A stretch of 64,000 nucleotides of DNA, from contig UQKD01000014.1 in assembly GCA_900541585.1 (NCBI GenBank), positions 1-64,000 of the forward strand, written 5' to 3'. The stretch is from an uncultured Alistipes sp. GTDB taxonomy: Bacteria; Bacteroidota; Bacteroidia; Bacteroidales; Rikenellaceae. Positions 36,925 to 45,734 of this stretch are shown here, piece by piece; positions within the stretch are counted from its first letter, which is position 1, and each line of letters begins with the position of its first letter. The notes under the pieces were generated by a model, which ran no database searches, was not told the origin of the DNA, and worked only from the letters and a program-made list of their open reading frames with translations. A program made the translations under genes and the position numbers.

Positions 36925-38508
36925 ATGCAGAGAATCCTGCTCCTTGCCGCCGCGCTCCTCCTCTTTGCGTCGTGTGCCGAAACACCGCCGCCCGGAATCA
37001 ATGTCATCCCCCGTCCCGTGTCGGTCGAACCGGGCGACGGAGTGTTCCGCATCGGCCGCAGCTGCCGGATCGGCTACGATGACCCGGCGTTGCAGTCCGT
37101 CGCCGGGCTGTGTGCCGGCTACCTGGCCGAAGCCGGGGTGCGGAAGCCCGTCGTGACGGACAAACCCGTGCACCGGGGCGTCGATCTGCAACTGGACGCC
37201 ACGCTCGCGGGTGAGGCGTATGCTTTGAGCGTGACGCCGCGCGGCGTCACCGTCTGCGGTGGCTCGTCCCGGGCCGTGCTCTACGGTGTGCAGACCCTGC
37301 GCCAGCTCGTCGACGGCGGACGGGTTCCCGTCGTGGAGATCCGCGACGAACCCTGTTTCGGCTACCGCGGCGCAATGTTCGACGTGGCGCGCTACTTCTA
37401 TCCCGTGGAGGACGTCAAGCGGTTTATCGACATCATGGCGCTCCACAAACTCAACACCTTTCACTGGCATCTGACCGACGACCAGGGATGGCGCATCGAG
37501 ATCCGGAGATACCCCGAACTGACGCGTGTGGGTTCGGTGCGCCGGGAGACGCTGATAGGTCATTACAAGACTTCGGACAGGTACGACGGAACGCCCCACG
37601 GCGGTTACTACACGCAGGACGAAATCCGCGAGGTGGTGGCCTATGCCGCCGAACGCTGCATCGAGGTGATTCCCGAAATCGAGCTGCCCGGGCATTCGAT
37701 GGCCGCCCTGGCGTCGTATCCGTGGCTGGGGTGCACGAAGGGTCCCTACGAGGTGCGCACGACGTGGTTTTACAGCAGCGACGTGCTCTGCGCGGGCCGC
37801 GAGACGACCTTCGAATTTCTCGAAAACGTGCTCGCGGAGGTCCTCGAACTCTTCCCGTCGAAGTACATCCACATCGGCGGCGACGAATGCCCCAAGGTGC
37901 GGTGGGAGAAGTGTCCCGACTGCCGGCGCCGCATCCGGCAGGAGGGGCTGAAGGACGGGGACGACCTCCAGAGCTATTTCGTGAGCCGCATCGAGAAGTG
38001 GCTGCACGCCCGCGGCCGCGAGATGATCGGCTGGGACGAGTTGCTCGAAGGCGGCGTGACGCCCTCGACGATCGTCATGTCGTGGCGCGGCGCGGAGGGA
38101 GGGATCAAGGCCGCGAAACTCGGCAACCGGGTCGTCATGTCCCCGCGGTTTTACTTCTACCTCGACTATTACCAGACCTCCGATCCGGAGAGCAATGGCG
38201 AGCCGCTCTCCATCGGACGCAACATTCCGATCCGCAAACTCTACGGCTACGACCCCTTCGATGAGCTGGACGAGGCCCAGGGCCGCAACATCCTGGGCAT
38301 CCAGGCCAACCTGTGGACCGAGTACGTCGCCACGATGGACCATGCGGAATACATGCTCCTGCCGCGTCTGGCGGCCATGTCCGAGGTGGCATGGGCGCCC
38401 CGGGGACGCGACTACGACGATTTCGTGCGGCGGCTCGGCTCGCTGCGCAGGCTGTACGACCGTGCGGGATACCGGTATGCCGATTTCGTGTTCCGGGGCG
38501 TCGAGTGA
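36925..38508 (+). CDS. Beta-N-acetylhexosaminidase, GH20 lipoprotein
   Basis: The 527-residue protein has a lipobox (LLFASC, C17), a GH20b-like N-terminal domain and a GH20 TIM barrel. The barrel carries HWHLTDDQGWRIEI and the catalytic Asp-Glu pair D320-E321 (IGGDECPK). WDELLEGG and ANLWTEYV contribute the remaining substrate-binding Trp/Tyr positions. It removes terminal GlcNAc or GalNAc by substrate-assisted catalysis in the periplasm or on the surface. It is the last gene of locus 1 and the only glycosidase there. Confidence 0.95.
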   Translation: MQRILLLAAALLLFASCAETPPPGINVIPRPVSVEPGDGVFRIGRSCRIGYDDPALQSVAGLCAGYLAEAGVRKPVVTDKPVHRGVDLQLDATLAGEAYALSVTPRGVTVCGGSSRAVLYGVQTLRQLVDGGRVPVVEIRDEPCFGYRGAMFDVARYFYPVEDVKRFIDIMALHKLNTFHWHLTDDQGWRIEIRRYPELTRVGSVRRETLIGHYKTSDRYDGTPHGGYYTQDEIREVVAYAAERCIEVIPEIELPGHSMAALASYPWLGCTKGPYEVRTTWFYSSDVLCAGRETTFEFLENVLAEVLELFPSKYIHIGGDECPKVRWEKCPDCRRRIRQEGLKDGDDLQSYFVSRIEKWLHARGREMIGWDELLEGGVTPSTIVMSWRGAEGGIKAAKLGNRVVMSPRFYFYLDYYQTSDPESNGEPLSIGRNIPIRKLYGYDPFDELDEAQGRNILGIQANLWTEYVATMDHAEYMLLPRLAAMSEVAWAPRGRDYDDFVRRLGSLRRLYDRAGYRYADFVFRGVE

Positions 38509-38530
38509 CGCCGGCCGCGAAAGGCTGTGA

Positions 38531-38563
38531 AAAAGGGAGGCTTCCGTCGGAAGCCTCCCTTTA
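38531..38563. terminator. Bidirectional terminator GH20 / GH36
   Basis: AAAGGGAGGCTTCC (38532-38545) pairs with GGAAGCCTCCCTTT (38549-38562) around three bases. It serves the convergent GH20 and GH36 genes. Confidence 0.88.
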
Positions 38564-38581
38564 CTGCCGTACCGTGCGGGG

Positions 38582-40780
38582 TTATTCCGCCGTGAGCAGG
38601 AATACGCCGCTGTCGTAGATCTTCGGCATCGAAGGGTTGATCCCGGCGTTCGAGAGCATCTCGCCGCTGAAGGTCTTGCCGTCGAACCAGTTGCGCGATT
38701 TGTCGACGTTCAGTTCGCGGATGGTGTAGCCCGTCTTCGGGTCGAGACCCTGGAGGCGGAATTTCGGGATCAGCGAGCGGCCCTGGTATTGCAGGCTGTA
38801 CGTGAACAGCACGGCCTGCTTCCGGTCCTTCGAAACGTACATCAGGCCGTAACAGCCGCTCTTGTCGTAGGGCGTGCCGATGCGGTAGAGGTCGCCCTGC
38901 ATCACGATGTCGCGGTACTCCTTGTAGCTGGCGATGGCCCGGCGGGCGAACTGCCGCTCGCTGTCGGTCATCTGCTTGGGCTGAAGCTCCATGCCGAGGC
39001 GTCCGGCGCAGGCCATGTCGAAGCGGAATTTGATGGGCGTGATGTTGCCCGTCTGGTGGTTGGGCGTGGCCGAGACGTGCGAACCCATCACGACGGCGGG
39101 GTAGAAAAGGCTCGTGCCGTACTGGATGCGGGCGCGCGAAAGCGCCTCGGTGTTGTCGCTCGTCCACACTTCGTCGAAATACTTCAGGGCGCCGTACTCC
39201 ACGCGGCCGCCGCCCGAAGCGCAGGCCTGGATCAGCACGTTGGGGTATTTGGCGCGGATGCGTTCCATCACGCGGTAGAATCCCTGCGCGTAGTCGATCC
39301 AGAAACGCGACTGCTCGTCGGCCGGAAGATAGGCCGAACCCACGTTGTTGGCGTTGCGGTTGGCGTCCCACTTGATGTAGTCGATCTTGTCCGAGAGTTT
39401 CATCGTGTTGTCGAAGACTTCGAACACGAAATCCTGCACCTTGGGGTTCGAGAGGTCGAGCAGCCACTGGTTGCGGGTCGCGGGCGCTTCGCGCTTCGGC
39501 GGGCGGACGATCCAGTCGGGGTGTTTCTCGGCCAGCTCGCTCTTGGGGTTGACCATCTCCGGCTCGATCCAGATGCCGAATTTCAGTCCTTTCGAATGGG
39601 CGTAGGAGGCGATGTGGTCGATGCCTTCGGGGAGTTTCTTCCGGTTGACCTGCCAGTCGCCCAGTCCGGCGTTGGCGGCGTTGCGCGGGTATTTGTTGCC
39701 GAACCAGCCGTCGTCGAGCACGAACATTTCCAGTCCCATCGAGGCCGCGTCGTCGATCATCTGTTTCAGGACCTTGGCGTCGAAATCGAAATAGGCCCCC
39801 TCCCAGCTGTTGAGCAGCGTGGGAACGACCTCGTGGCCGTGGTAGACGCCGTAGTTGCGCGCCCAGTCGTGGAGGTTGCGCGAGGCGCCGCCCGCGCCGC
39901 AGAACGAGTGGGTGTAGATCATTTCGGGTGTGGTGAACGACTCGCCCGGGCGGAGCTTGTAGTCCGAGGCGTTGGGGTTCGCGCCGGCCAGGACGGTCAG
40001 CACGTCGAATTCGTCGACCTCGAAGTTGAGGCGGAAGTTGCCGCTCCAGGCCAGCGCCCCGGCGATGACTTCACCGCAGGTCTCGCTGAACGAATCGCTG
40101 TTCAGCGTGAGCAGGAACGCCGGGTTTTCGGTGTGGGTCGTGCGCACCTCGCGCGTCGACTCGATGCTTTTCGATCCGTGGGTCAGCAGCGTGTGGTCGA
40201 CCTGCGCTTCGCGCGCCCAGGCCCCGTAGAGGTGCGTCAGGAGGTATTTGTCGGCCTTCAGCGGAAGCGACGAGGAGTAGAAGTTGTGCAGCGTGACGGG
40301 ACCCTTTTCGCGGTTGCGGATCACGGCGTGCGTGGTGATGACGTTCTCGCGGGCGTAGGCCGTGAAAACCAGTTCCACGTCGAGCGCCTGGCAGCAGTCG
40401 GTCATCTTCACGACGGTCTCCGTCACGTTCTTGTCGGAGAGTTGTTTCGAGGCGTGCGACACGTAGCGCAGTTCGGTGTTCATGTCGCCGTCGGCGTGGG
40501 TGACGCGCAGGGCGGGTTCGCGGAAGTTGCGGCCTCCCGTCGCGGGGTAGGCCAGGTCCTCGGTTCCGTGGTCGCTGCGGCGGTTGCTCTTGAAGTCGGC
40601 CAGCGGCGCCGGGTCGTCGATGCGTCCGCCGAAGTGGCGGAAATAGACTTCGCCTCCGGGGGCGGCGGTGACTACCATCGAGACCTTGTCGGTGCTGATG
40701 TCGATGACCTGCTGCGGCGCGGCGGCCGATACGCTGTTCGCGGCAAAGGCGGCGATCAGGGGAATCAGTAGTTTTTTCAT
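38582..40780 (-). CDS. Secreted alpha-galactosidase, GH36
   Basis: The 732-residue protein has a cleavable signal peptide (LIAAFAANSVSAAAP). The GH36 fold has an N-terminal beta-supersandwich, a TIM barrel and a C-terminal beta domain. The nucleophile is D472 in YIKWDANRN and the acid/base is D542 in TSDNTEAL. CASGGGRVEYG and LDDGWFGNKYPRN are family signatures. It releases alpha-1,6-galactose from melibiose-type oligosaccharides or host glycans. It is a single gene on the strand opposite locus 1. Confidence 0.95.
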   Translation of the reverse strand: MKKLLIPLIAAFAANSVSAAAPQQVIDISTDKVSMVVTAAPGGEVYFRHFGGRIDDPAPLADFKSNRRSDHGTEDLAYPATGGRNFREPALRVTHADGDMNTELRYVSHASKQLSDKNVTETVVKMTDCCQALDVELVFTAYARENVITTHAVIRNREKGPVTLHNFYSSSLPLKADKYLLTHLYGAWAREAQVDHTLLTHGSKSIESTREVRTTHTENPAFLLTLNSDSFSETCGEVIAGALAWSGNFRLNFEVDEFDVLTVLAGANPNASDYKLRPGESFTTPEMIYTHSFCGAGGASRNLHDWARNYGVYHGHEVVPTLLNSWEGAYFDFDAKVLKQMIDDAASMGLEMFVLDDGWFGNKYPRNAANAGLGDWQVNRKKLPEGIDHIASYAHSKGLKFGIWIEPEMVNPKSELAEKHPDWIVRPPKREAPATRNQWLLDLSNPKVQDFVFEVFDNTMKLSDKIDYIKWDANRNANNVGSAYLPADEQSRFWIDYAQGFYRVMERIRAKYPNVLIQACASGGGRVEYGALKYFDEVWTSDNTEALSRARIQYGTSLFYPAVVMGSHVSATPNHQTGNITPIKFRFDMACAGRLGMELQPKQMTDSERQFARRAIASYKEYRDIVMQGDLYRIGTPYDKSGCYGLMYVSKDRKQAVLFTYSLQYQGRSLIPKFRLQGLDPKTGYTIRELNVDKSRNWFDGKTFSGEMLSNAGINPSMPKIYDSGVFLLTAE

Positions 40781-40803
40781 ACGCTTTAAACGGTTTCTGC
40801 GTC

Positions 40804-40846
40804 CAAAGATACGAAAATATGCGAAACTATACGAAATGAACCGAAA
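40804..40846 (-). promoter_or_regulatory. GH36 promoter overlapped by four phased CGAAA repeats
   Basis: TATCTTTG (40811-40804 on the minus strand) gives a -7 element about 24 bases before the ATG. Immediately upstream, CGAAA (TTTCG on the transcribed strand) repeats exactly every ten bases at 40812, 40822, 40832 and 40842, covering the -33 region. The phasing places the repeats on one face of the helix, as for a multimeric regulator site or an intrinsically bent promoter. Confidence 0.5.
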
Positions 40847-40953
40847 TAATGCCGTAATTCCGGACAGTTCCGATTTCGTGTAATGAAACCTGTTGTGGAT
40901 GAACAGGACAAGCTATTCCGCCATGTTCTTTCCCTGATGCCGGACGGAGTCTC

Positions 40954-41931
40954 TTATTCCCAGCGCGGATCGCCGAGTTTTTTGCCGGATAACGCCCCGT
41001 CGACGATGCGGTAACTCGTGCATCCGTCCAGCGGGTCGTTGGCCGGCGATGCGAAGACCGATCGCTCGTTGCCTCTGGTTGTCAGCAGGCCGTAGGGATT
41101 GCGTATCCTGGGCTGCATATTGACGCGATAGGAGTCGGTGATTTTGACGATACTGCCCGCACCGGCGTCGATGAATTTCGGCGATGAACCCGGGATGCAG
41201 AAAATGCTCCGCACAACCTCTATTTCCGTGTTGCCCAGATTGGCGTGGAACACCCCTGCGCTGTTTTCAGAGGTGTTGACGTTGTAGAACGTGCAGGCAT
41301 TCACCCTGATTTTGAGATCGTTCATGCGGGTGCTCACGATGATCACTCCACGTACGAAGTCGGCGAAAGTGCTGTTTGTAAGGCGGATTGAGCCGATCTG
41401 TGCGGTCGATTCCTTGCCGACGTTCACCACACCGTGTGACGGAGCCTGTCCGTTGTAGACAATGCTGTTGTCGATCTCGATGCGGCCAATACGGTTCTTT
41501 GCCCCTGTAGAACGGTTCAGTATGAGGCTGGCTCCGTTTTCTCCGTTCAGGTTCACGATGCAGTTGCGTACGGCAATGAGGCCGATTTCCACGTCTTTTT
41601 CGTTGGCGTTGTAGACCAGGTATTTCCGGTTATAAATAATGTGAATCCCATCGAGCACGAGCTTGTCCGCTCCGGTTCCCAAGACGAAGTTGGTGAAGTT
41701 GACCACCGGCATCTTTCCGCTTTCACCCATGAGGACGATGTCCTTTGTCTGCTCGATCTGACTCGGAAGGGTGTATTCACCGGCTTTCAGAAGGACGGTA
41801 TCAGCTTCCGAGGCTTTCCGGAGTGCAGCCCTGATGTCGCCACCCGACTCCACTTCGATGATGCCGGCTTTCGCTCCCGACGCCAAGGCCGTTCCGAGAA
41901 CTGCTAAAATCAGAAATTTGATTTTCTTCAT
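40954..41931 (-). CDS. Secreted beta-helix protein (DUF4957/DUF5123-like)
   Basis: The 325-residue protein has a signal peptide (LGTALASGAKAG). The body is short parallel beta-helix repeats (VLMGESGKMPVVNF, LVLDGIHI, IRLTNSTFADF, IRVNACTFYNV), and the C-terminal LGDPRWE is typical of DUF4957/DUF5123 proteins of lyase loci. No catalytic residues can be assigned. It is the last gene of the locus-2 operon, probably a binding or accessory protein. Confidence 0.78.
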   Translation of the reverse strand: MKKIKFLILAVLGTALASGAKAGIIEVESGGDIRAALRKASEADTVLLKAGEYTLPSQIEQTKDIVLMGESGKMPVVNFTNFVLGTGADKLVLDGIHIIYNRKYLVYNANEKDVEIGLIAVRNCIVNLNGENGASLILNRSTGAKNRIGRIEIDNSIVYNGQAPSHGVVNVGKESTAQIGSIRLTNSTFADFVRGVIIVSTRMNDLKIRVNACTFYNVNTSENSAGVFHANLGNTEIEVVRSIFCIPGSSPKFIDAGAGSIVKITDSYRVNMQPRIRNPYGLLTTRGNERSVFASPANDPLDGCTSYRIVDGALSGKKLGDPRWE

Positions 41932-41952
41932 AGGTTTGTTTTTTATAGGGGT

Positions 41953-43518
41953 TTATCGGATATCCATTACGCCGCCCGGGCGGGTTTTCTTCCGCAGGGC
42001 CAGCTGGGCTTCGTAAAGGTAGGCGGGCGAGGTTTTGCGGCCCTGCGAGAGCCATACGCCGTCGGGACGGCGGGGATTGGTGAATTTGCCGGGGCTTTTA
42101 TTGCCGATCGTGCCCACGGAGTAGTTATAGGCCGAAACCCAAGGGTTTTGCACGATTATCGTGCTACCCGTACAGTTCCACAGTACGTTGTTGCCTCCGG
42201 CCCAGCCCTGCCCCGATCCGTAGTTGCTGCGGTCCTGGATGCAGATTTCGCCGTCGCTCGTGACGTTGTCGTAAAGCGTTGCGGTATTCCACCGCTGGTG
42301 AGGGCCGATGTCGGCGTGTGTGCGGGATGCAATACAGTTCGTAAAGACGTTCGGTCCGCAGTTGAGCGCCCCTGTGGCGAAGTCGTGCCGCGCGTTGTCC
42401 GAGCGACACCCCTTGACCAAACATAGCTGCCCCTGGCTGATGTGGAATGAGTAACGACGGCTGCCGGCGATCTTCGAAACCGGATCGAGACAGGAGCAGT
42501 TCAGGATGCTGATGTTTTTGGAACCGTTGTCCATCGTAACTAGCCCCATGCCGAAATGGCGGCTCGTGACGTTGCGCACCCAGCAGTGGGCCGCCACTTT
42601 GACGGCAACAGCATTCCATCCGTGGTTCTCATCCTCCGGCTCCGCGTATTCAGACTTGAGGTACATGTTCTCGATGCCGCACTCTTCGATGCGGTTCGGA
42701 TAACTGTATTTCAGAATCCGGCCACCGCCGTATTTCCGGTCGAGGCTCATTGCCACGGGGTTTTCGAAGTGTATCGTATCGCCCGAAACGAGAGTCACGA
42801 CACGTTCGGCGTAGGTGTCGAACTTGCCCGCCTGCCACTGTGTGATCGAAAGACCGTCCGCCCGCTGGGGGATCTGGTCCATTTTCATATCCGTAATCCA
42901 CTCTTGCGTCGAGGGCCGGTAAATAACAACGTTGTCGCCTTTCTTGAATGCAGCGGCCTGGGGGCTGCGCACCCAGAACTGCCCGGCCGGGATGTAGTCG
43001 TCCTTGATGGCGTAAGCTGCCGTGTTGTCATCTACGCTACGTGGTCCCGTGCCGCTGATGACGATCAGATCGCGCTGCACGGCGCCTGTGGCCACGAGCA
43101 CCGTGCCGTCGGTTTCCGTGTCGCCCTCCCCGCGCAGGACAATTCCGCTCTTGCCGATGCGGATTGTCCCGGAAATGTTGTAGACGCCTTTTTTAAGTAC
43201 GATTGCGCCAGCGACGGTTTTGTCGATCGCCGACTGGATCAGGTTCGTGGCATCTGCACCGTCGGCCGGTGGTGTCAGGGTCGCGACGACGGCGACTGTC
43301 GGAATTTCGGCATCGCCCCAGCGATAGCCCACGCGGCTGAAGTCAAGGATCATGTCGCCGGTCGGCTGCCGTGCGGGCAGGCAGTCGGACTTCACGACTG
43401 GATAGCGTCCGTCCGTGGGGGTCGGAAGCGCCGGTGCGGGATCGTCGTCCGTTTTGTCGACGGAGCAGCACAGCAGTCCGAATACGGTCGTAAACAGAAT
43501 TGATCTGGTGATTTTCAT
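41953..43518 (-). CDS. Secreted pectate-lyase-like beta-helix protein (DUF4955-type)
   Basis: The 521-residue protein has a lipoprotein-like signal (LLCCS). A right-handed beta-helix begins with the pectate-lyase-3 style segment ADATNLIQSAIDKTVAGAIVLKKGVYNISGTIRIGKSGIVLRG (given here as a family pattern). Helix turns rich in Asn and Cys follow (CGIENMYLKSEY, ISILNCSCLDP). It may be a lyase or hydrolase on the same polymer as its neighbours, but the active site is not evident. It lies four bases from the heparinase-like gene. Confidence 0.75.
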   Translation of the reverse strand: MKITRSILFTTVFGLLCCSVDKTDDDPAPALPTPTDGRYPVVKSDCLPARQPTGDMILDFSRVGYRWGDAEIPTVAVVATLTPPADGADATNLIQSAIDKTVAGAIVLKKGVYNISGTIRIGKSGIVLRGEGDTETDGTVLVATGAVQRDLIVISGTGPRSVDDNTAAYAIKDDYIPAGQFWVRSPQAAAFKKGDNVVIYRPSTQEWITDMKMDQIPQRADGLSITQWQAGKFDTYAERVVTLVSGDTIHFENPVAMSLDRKYGGGRILKYSYPNRIEECGIENMYLKSEYAEPEDENHGWNAVAVKVAAHCWVRNVTSRHFGMGLVTMDNGSKNISILNCSCLDPVSKIAGSRRYSFHISQGQLCLVKGCRSDNARHDFATGALNCGPNVFTNCIASRTHADIGPHQRWNTATLYDNVTSDGEICIQDRSNYGSGQGWAGGNNVLWNCTGSTIIVQNPWVSAYNYSVGTIGNKSPGKFTNPRRPDGVWLSQGRKTSPAYLYEAQLALRKKTRPGGVMDIR

Positions 43519-43522
43519 AGCT

Positions 43523-45718
43523 CTATTTGTTGAATAAGGCGTAATTGCCCGTCCACTCGAACCGTTCCGGCCCCAGCAGGAAAGTGTGCCTGCGTTTCGT
43601 GTCGTAGCCGCTGTTCACTACGGCGAAGAGAAGGTGTTTGCCTTGTTTGGTCGTAATACGGATGAATGTGTAGTCGTCCGCGTCGTGCAGGATCGTCAGT
43701 TCTGCGATTTCCGACTCGGCGTTCCGGGTAGTTTCTGTCACGAGGTCATAGCTGCCGTGCGGCTCGATCACCGATACGTAGGTATGGTTCGCCACGGGAG
43801 AGGAGGTGCGCAGTAGCATGCCGTTGCGCGTCACAAGGTTATAATCGGGGTCATTGGCCCCGGTTTTGACCAGGTAGGGTGTGCATGGGGTGCTGACGGC
43901 AGTGCTCAATGTATAGAATTGCTTGTTTTCAAGCCAGCACAACTGCATGAAACGGCCTTCCGGAAACCCCGTGGCCTCTTTCCAGAGGTGCTGGTAGCCG
44001 TTGCGAGGCCCCATGGGTTCGAGCCGGGAGACGTTCTTGTCATACGCGAAGCTCGATGATATGAAATGGCCGTTGTAATAATAGGGCAGGTCGTAAACAT
44101 GTTTTTGGTCGGCTGTGAGCCGGAAGATGTCGAGTACGAAAGCGTATTCCAGCGCTTCGTGGCGGACGAGGGCTACCGAACGGTTCATCGAAACGCTTTT
44201 GTATGCGTTGTTTTCCGTAGCCGAAACGATTTGGAACGCAGGGTCGGAGAAGTCGCTGAAATTGATCTTTGCACCGGCCTTCAGCGCGTCGCGTCCGACG
44301 CCGCGGAAATGGGACGCCGAATCTACGACGACGGTGTTATGGGCGATCGAAAGCTGTGCGAATGACTTGTTTTCGGGGGCGTACCCGCCTTTGGCTTTCG
44401 CTACGACGTTGATGAAGCGTGACGAACCGTAATCGGGAACGATCGTCGTGCCGTTGGCGAAGAAAATAGTCGACAGTCGGTCGAAATGGCCGTGTCCGCC
44501 GCCGTGTGTCGTGGCCTTGAGCGTCACGCAAGAGTTGTTCGCGTCGTTGCCCCGGATGATCGCCAGTCCGCCGTCGTTGCCGTCGGGGCCAGCTTTGATG
44601 ACTTCGGAGCGGAATGCGAATGGTTTTGCCTCGCCTTCGGCGATCGCTTTGGCCGCCGTCGCGCCGGCATCGGTTAGTGTGACGATTCCCTGCCGTTGCA
44701 CCATGCCCAGCATGCCCTTTTCCTTTGGGGCGGCTTTGTAGGCGATGTTGGAACTGAAGAGGATTTCGTAGGTGTGGATGTCCTTGGCAATGGCGTCGTT
44801 CATCAGAAAAATATCGCCTTCGTAGGTGCATTGGAGCAGTGTGTTTACCGCTTTCCGGAGAATGCCGCCGCGGTAATCGAAGATATGCAGTTCCGGCTGG
44901 TTGTTGTTTATGCACTCGGCCAGCGTTACGAACGGATAAATGGCGTAACGCTGGTATCCGGGTCCTTCGTCGTAGTAGCCTTCGGGTGAAAAAAGAGCAT
45001 CGAGTTGGGGCAGGAAACCTGTTTTGCCGTCTTTGGCCGAACCTTTGAGCGCTTTGTCAATCATTTCCCGGTCGTCCATGACATAGCCGATCATGCCGGT
45101 TCCTGCGGTCATCCACGTCCCGAAGTTGTGCATGGAGTTGAACGCCGTGTTGTTGGCCGGGGTGCCGTTTTCCATAAAATCGACTATCGGACGGAACAGG
45201 TTGTCCTCAATCCGCTGACGTTCGGCAGCGGAGATGTATTCGTAGACGCAGTCATAGGCATTGGCTGTGAATGTGAGCCATACCGCCTCGTTGAGTATTT
45301 GGTAGAAAATCTTTCCCGGGGTCTTGGTGAACCGGGCCGGATGTACCGGGAGCGAAGGGTAGATTTCCGCATACGCGAGCAGCATGCATCGCACGAAGGC
45401 TGCGTATTTTTTGTCGCCCGTGATTTGGTAAACCACCCCGGCATTATACATGTCGGTATAATTCTGTTTGTGTTTTTCGTGGGTGTAGCCGCCGCCCACG
45501 TCCTGCGGAATGGGGACTTCTACCGGACCCGCGACAGCCGCGTCGGCAACGGCCTTCGCTTTTGCGAAGGCGGCGTCGGTGAGCGGATTACGCCCTAATT
45601 GGGCCTTGATCTCCCGGACGCCCTTTTTGGTCAGCAGCAGCCGCGGACGGGAGGTTTCTGTTCCCGATGCGGTCAGAAACGAGAGGCAGAGGAGGAGTAG
45701 CGTGATGAACTTGTTCAT
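43523..45718 (-). CDS. Heparinase II/III-family polysaccharide lyase (PL15/PL17-like)
   Basis: The 731-residue protein has a signal peptide (LLLLCLSFLTASG). An alpha/alpha-toroid N-terminal domain has the candidate catalytic NSMHNFGTW (H197, N198) and YYDEGPGYQRY (about 248-258). A C-terminal beta-sheet domain has the His-rich metal segment HGGGHGHFD. This fold includes alginate, hyaluronate, heparin and oligo-uronate lyases. The exact PL family cannot be fixed by eye. In this operon it probably degrades oligosaccharides made by the PL6 enzymes. Confidence 0.88.
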   Translation of the reverse strand: MNKFITLLLLCLSFLTASGTETSRPRLLLTKKGVREIKAQLGRNPLTDAAFAKAKAVADAAVAGPVEVPIPQDVGGGYTHEKHKQNYTDMYNAGVVYQITGDKKYAAFVRCMLLAYAEIYPSLPVHPARFTKTPGKIFYQILNEAVWLTFTANAYDCVYEYISAAERQRIEDNLFRPIVDFMENGTPANNTAFNSMHNFGTWMTAGTGMIGYVMDDREMIDKALKGSAKDGKTGFLPQLDALFSPEGYYDEGPGYQRYAIYPFVTLAECINNNQPELHIFDYRGGILRKAVNTLLQCTYEGDIFLMNDAIAKDIHTYEILFSSNIAYKAAPKEKGMLGMVQRQGIVTLTDAGATAAKAIAEGEAKPFAFRSEVIKAGPDGNDGGLAIIRGNDANNSCVTLKATTHGGGHGHFDRLSTIFFANGTTIVPDYGSSRFINVVAKAKGGYAPENKSFAQLSIAHNTVVVDSASHFRGVGRDALKAGAKINFSDFSDPAFQIVSATENNAYKSVSMNRSVALVRHEALEYAFVLDIFRLTADQKHVYDLPYYYNGHFISSSFAYDKNVSRLEPMGPRNGYQHLWKEATGFPEGRFMQLCWLENKQFYTLSTAVSTPCTPYLVKTGANDPDYNLVTRNGMLLRTSSPVANHTYVSVIEPHGSYDLVTETTRNAESEIAELTILHDADDYTFIRITTKQGKHLLFAVVNSGYDTKRRHTFLLGPERFEWTGNYALFNK

Positions 45719-45734
45719 GGCTGGAGTTGTCAGG

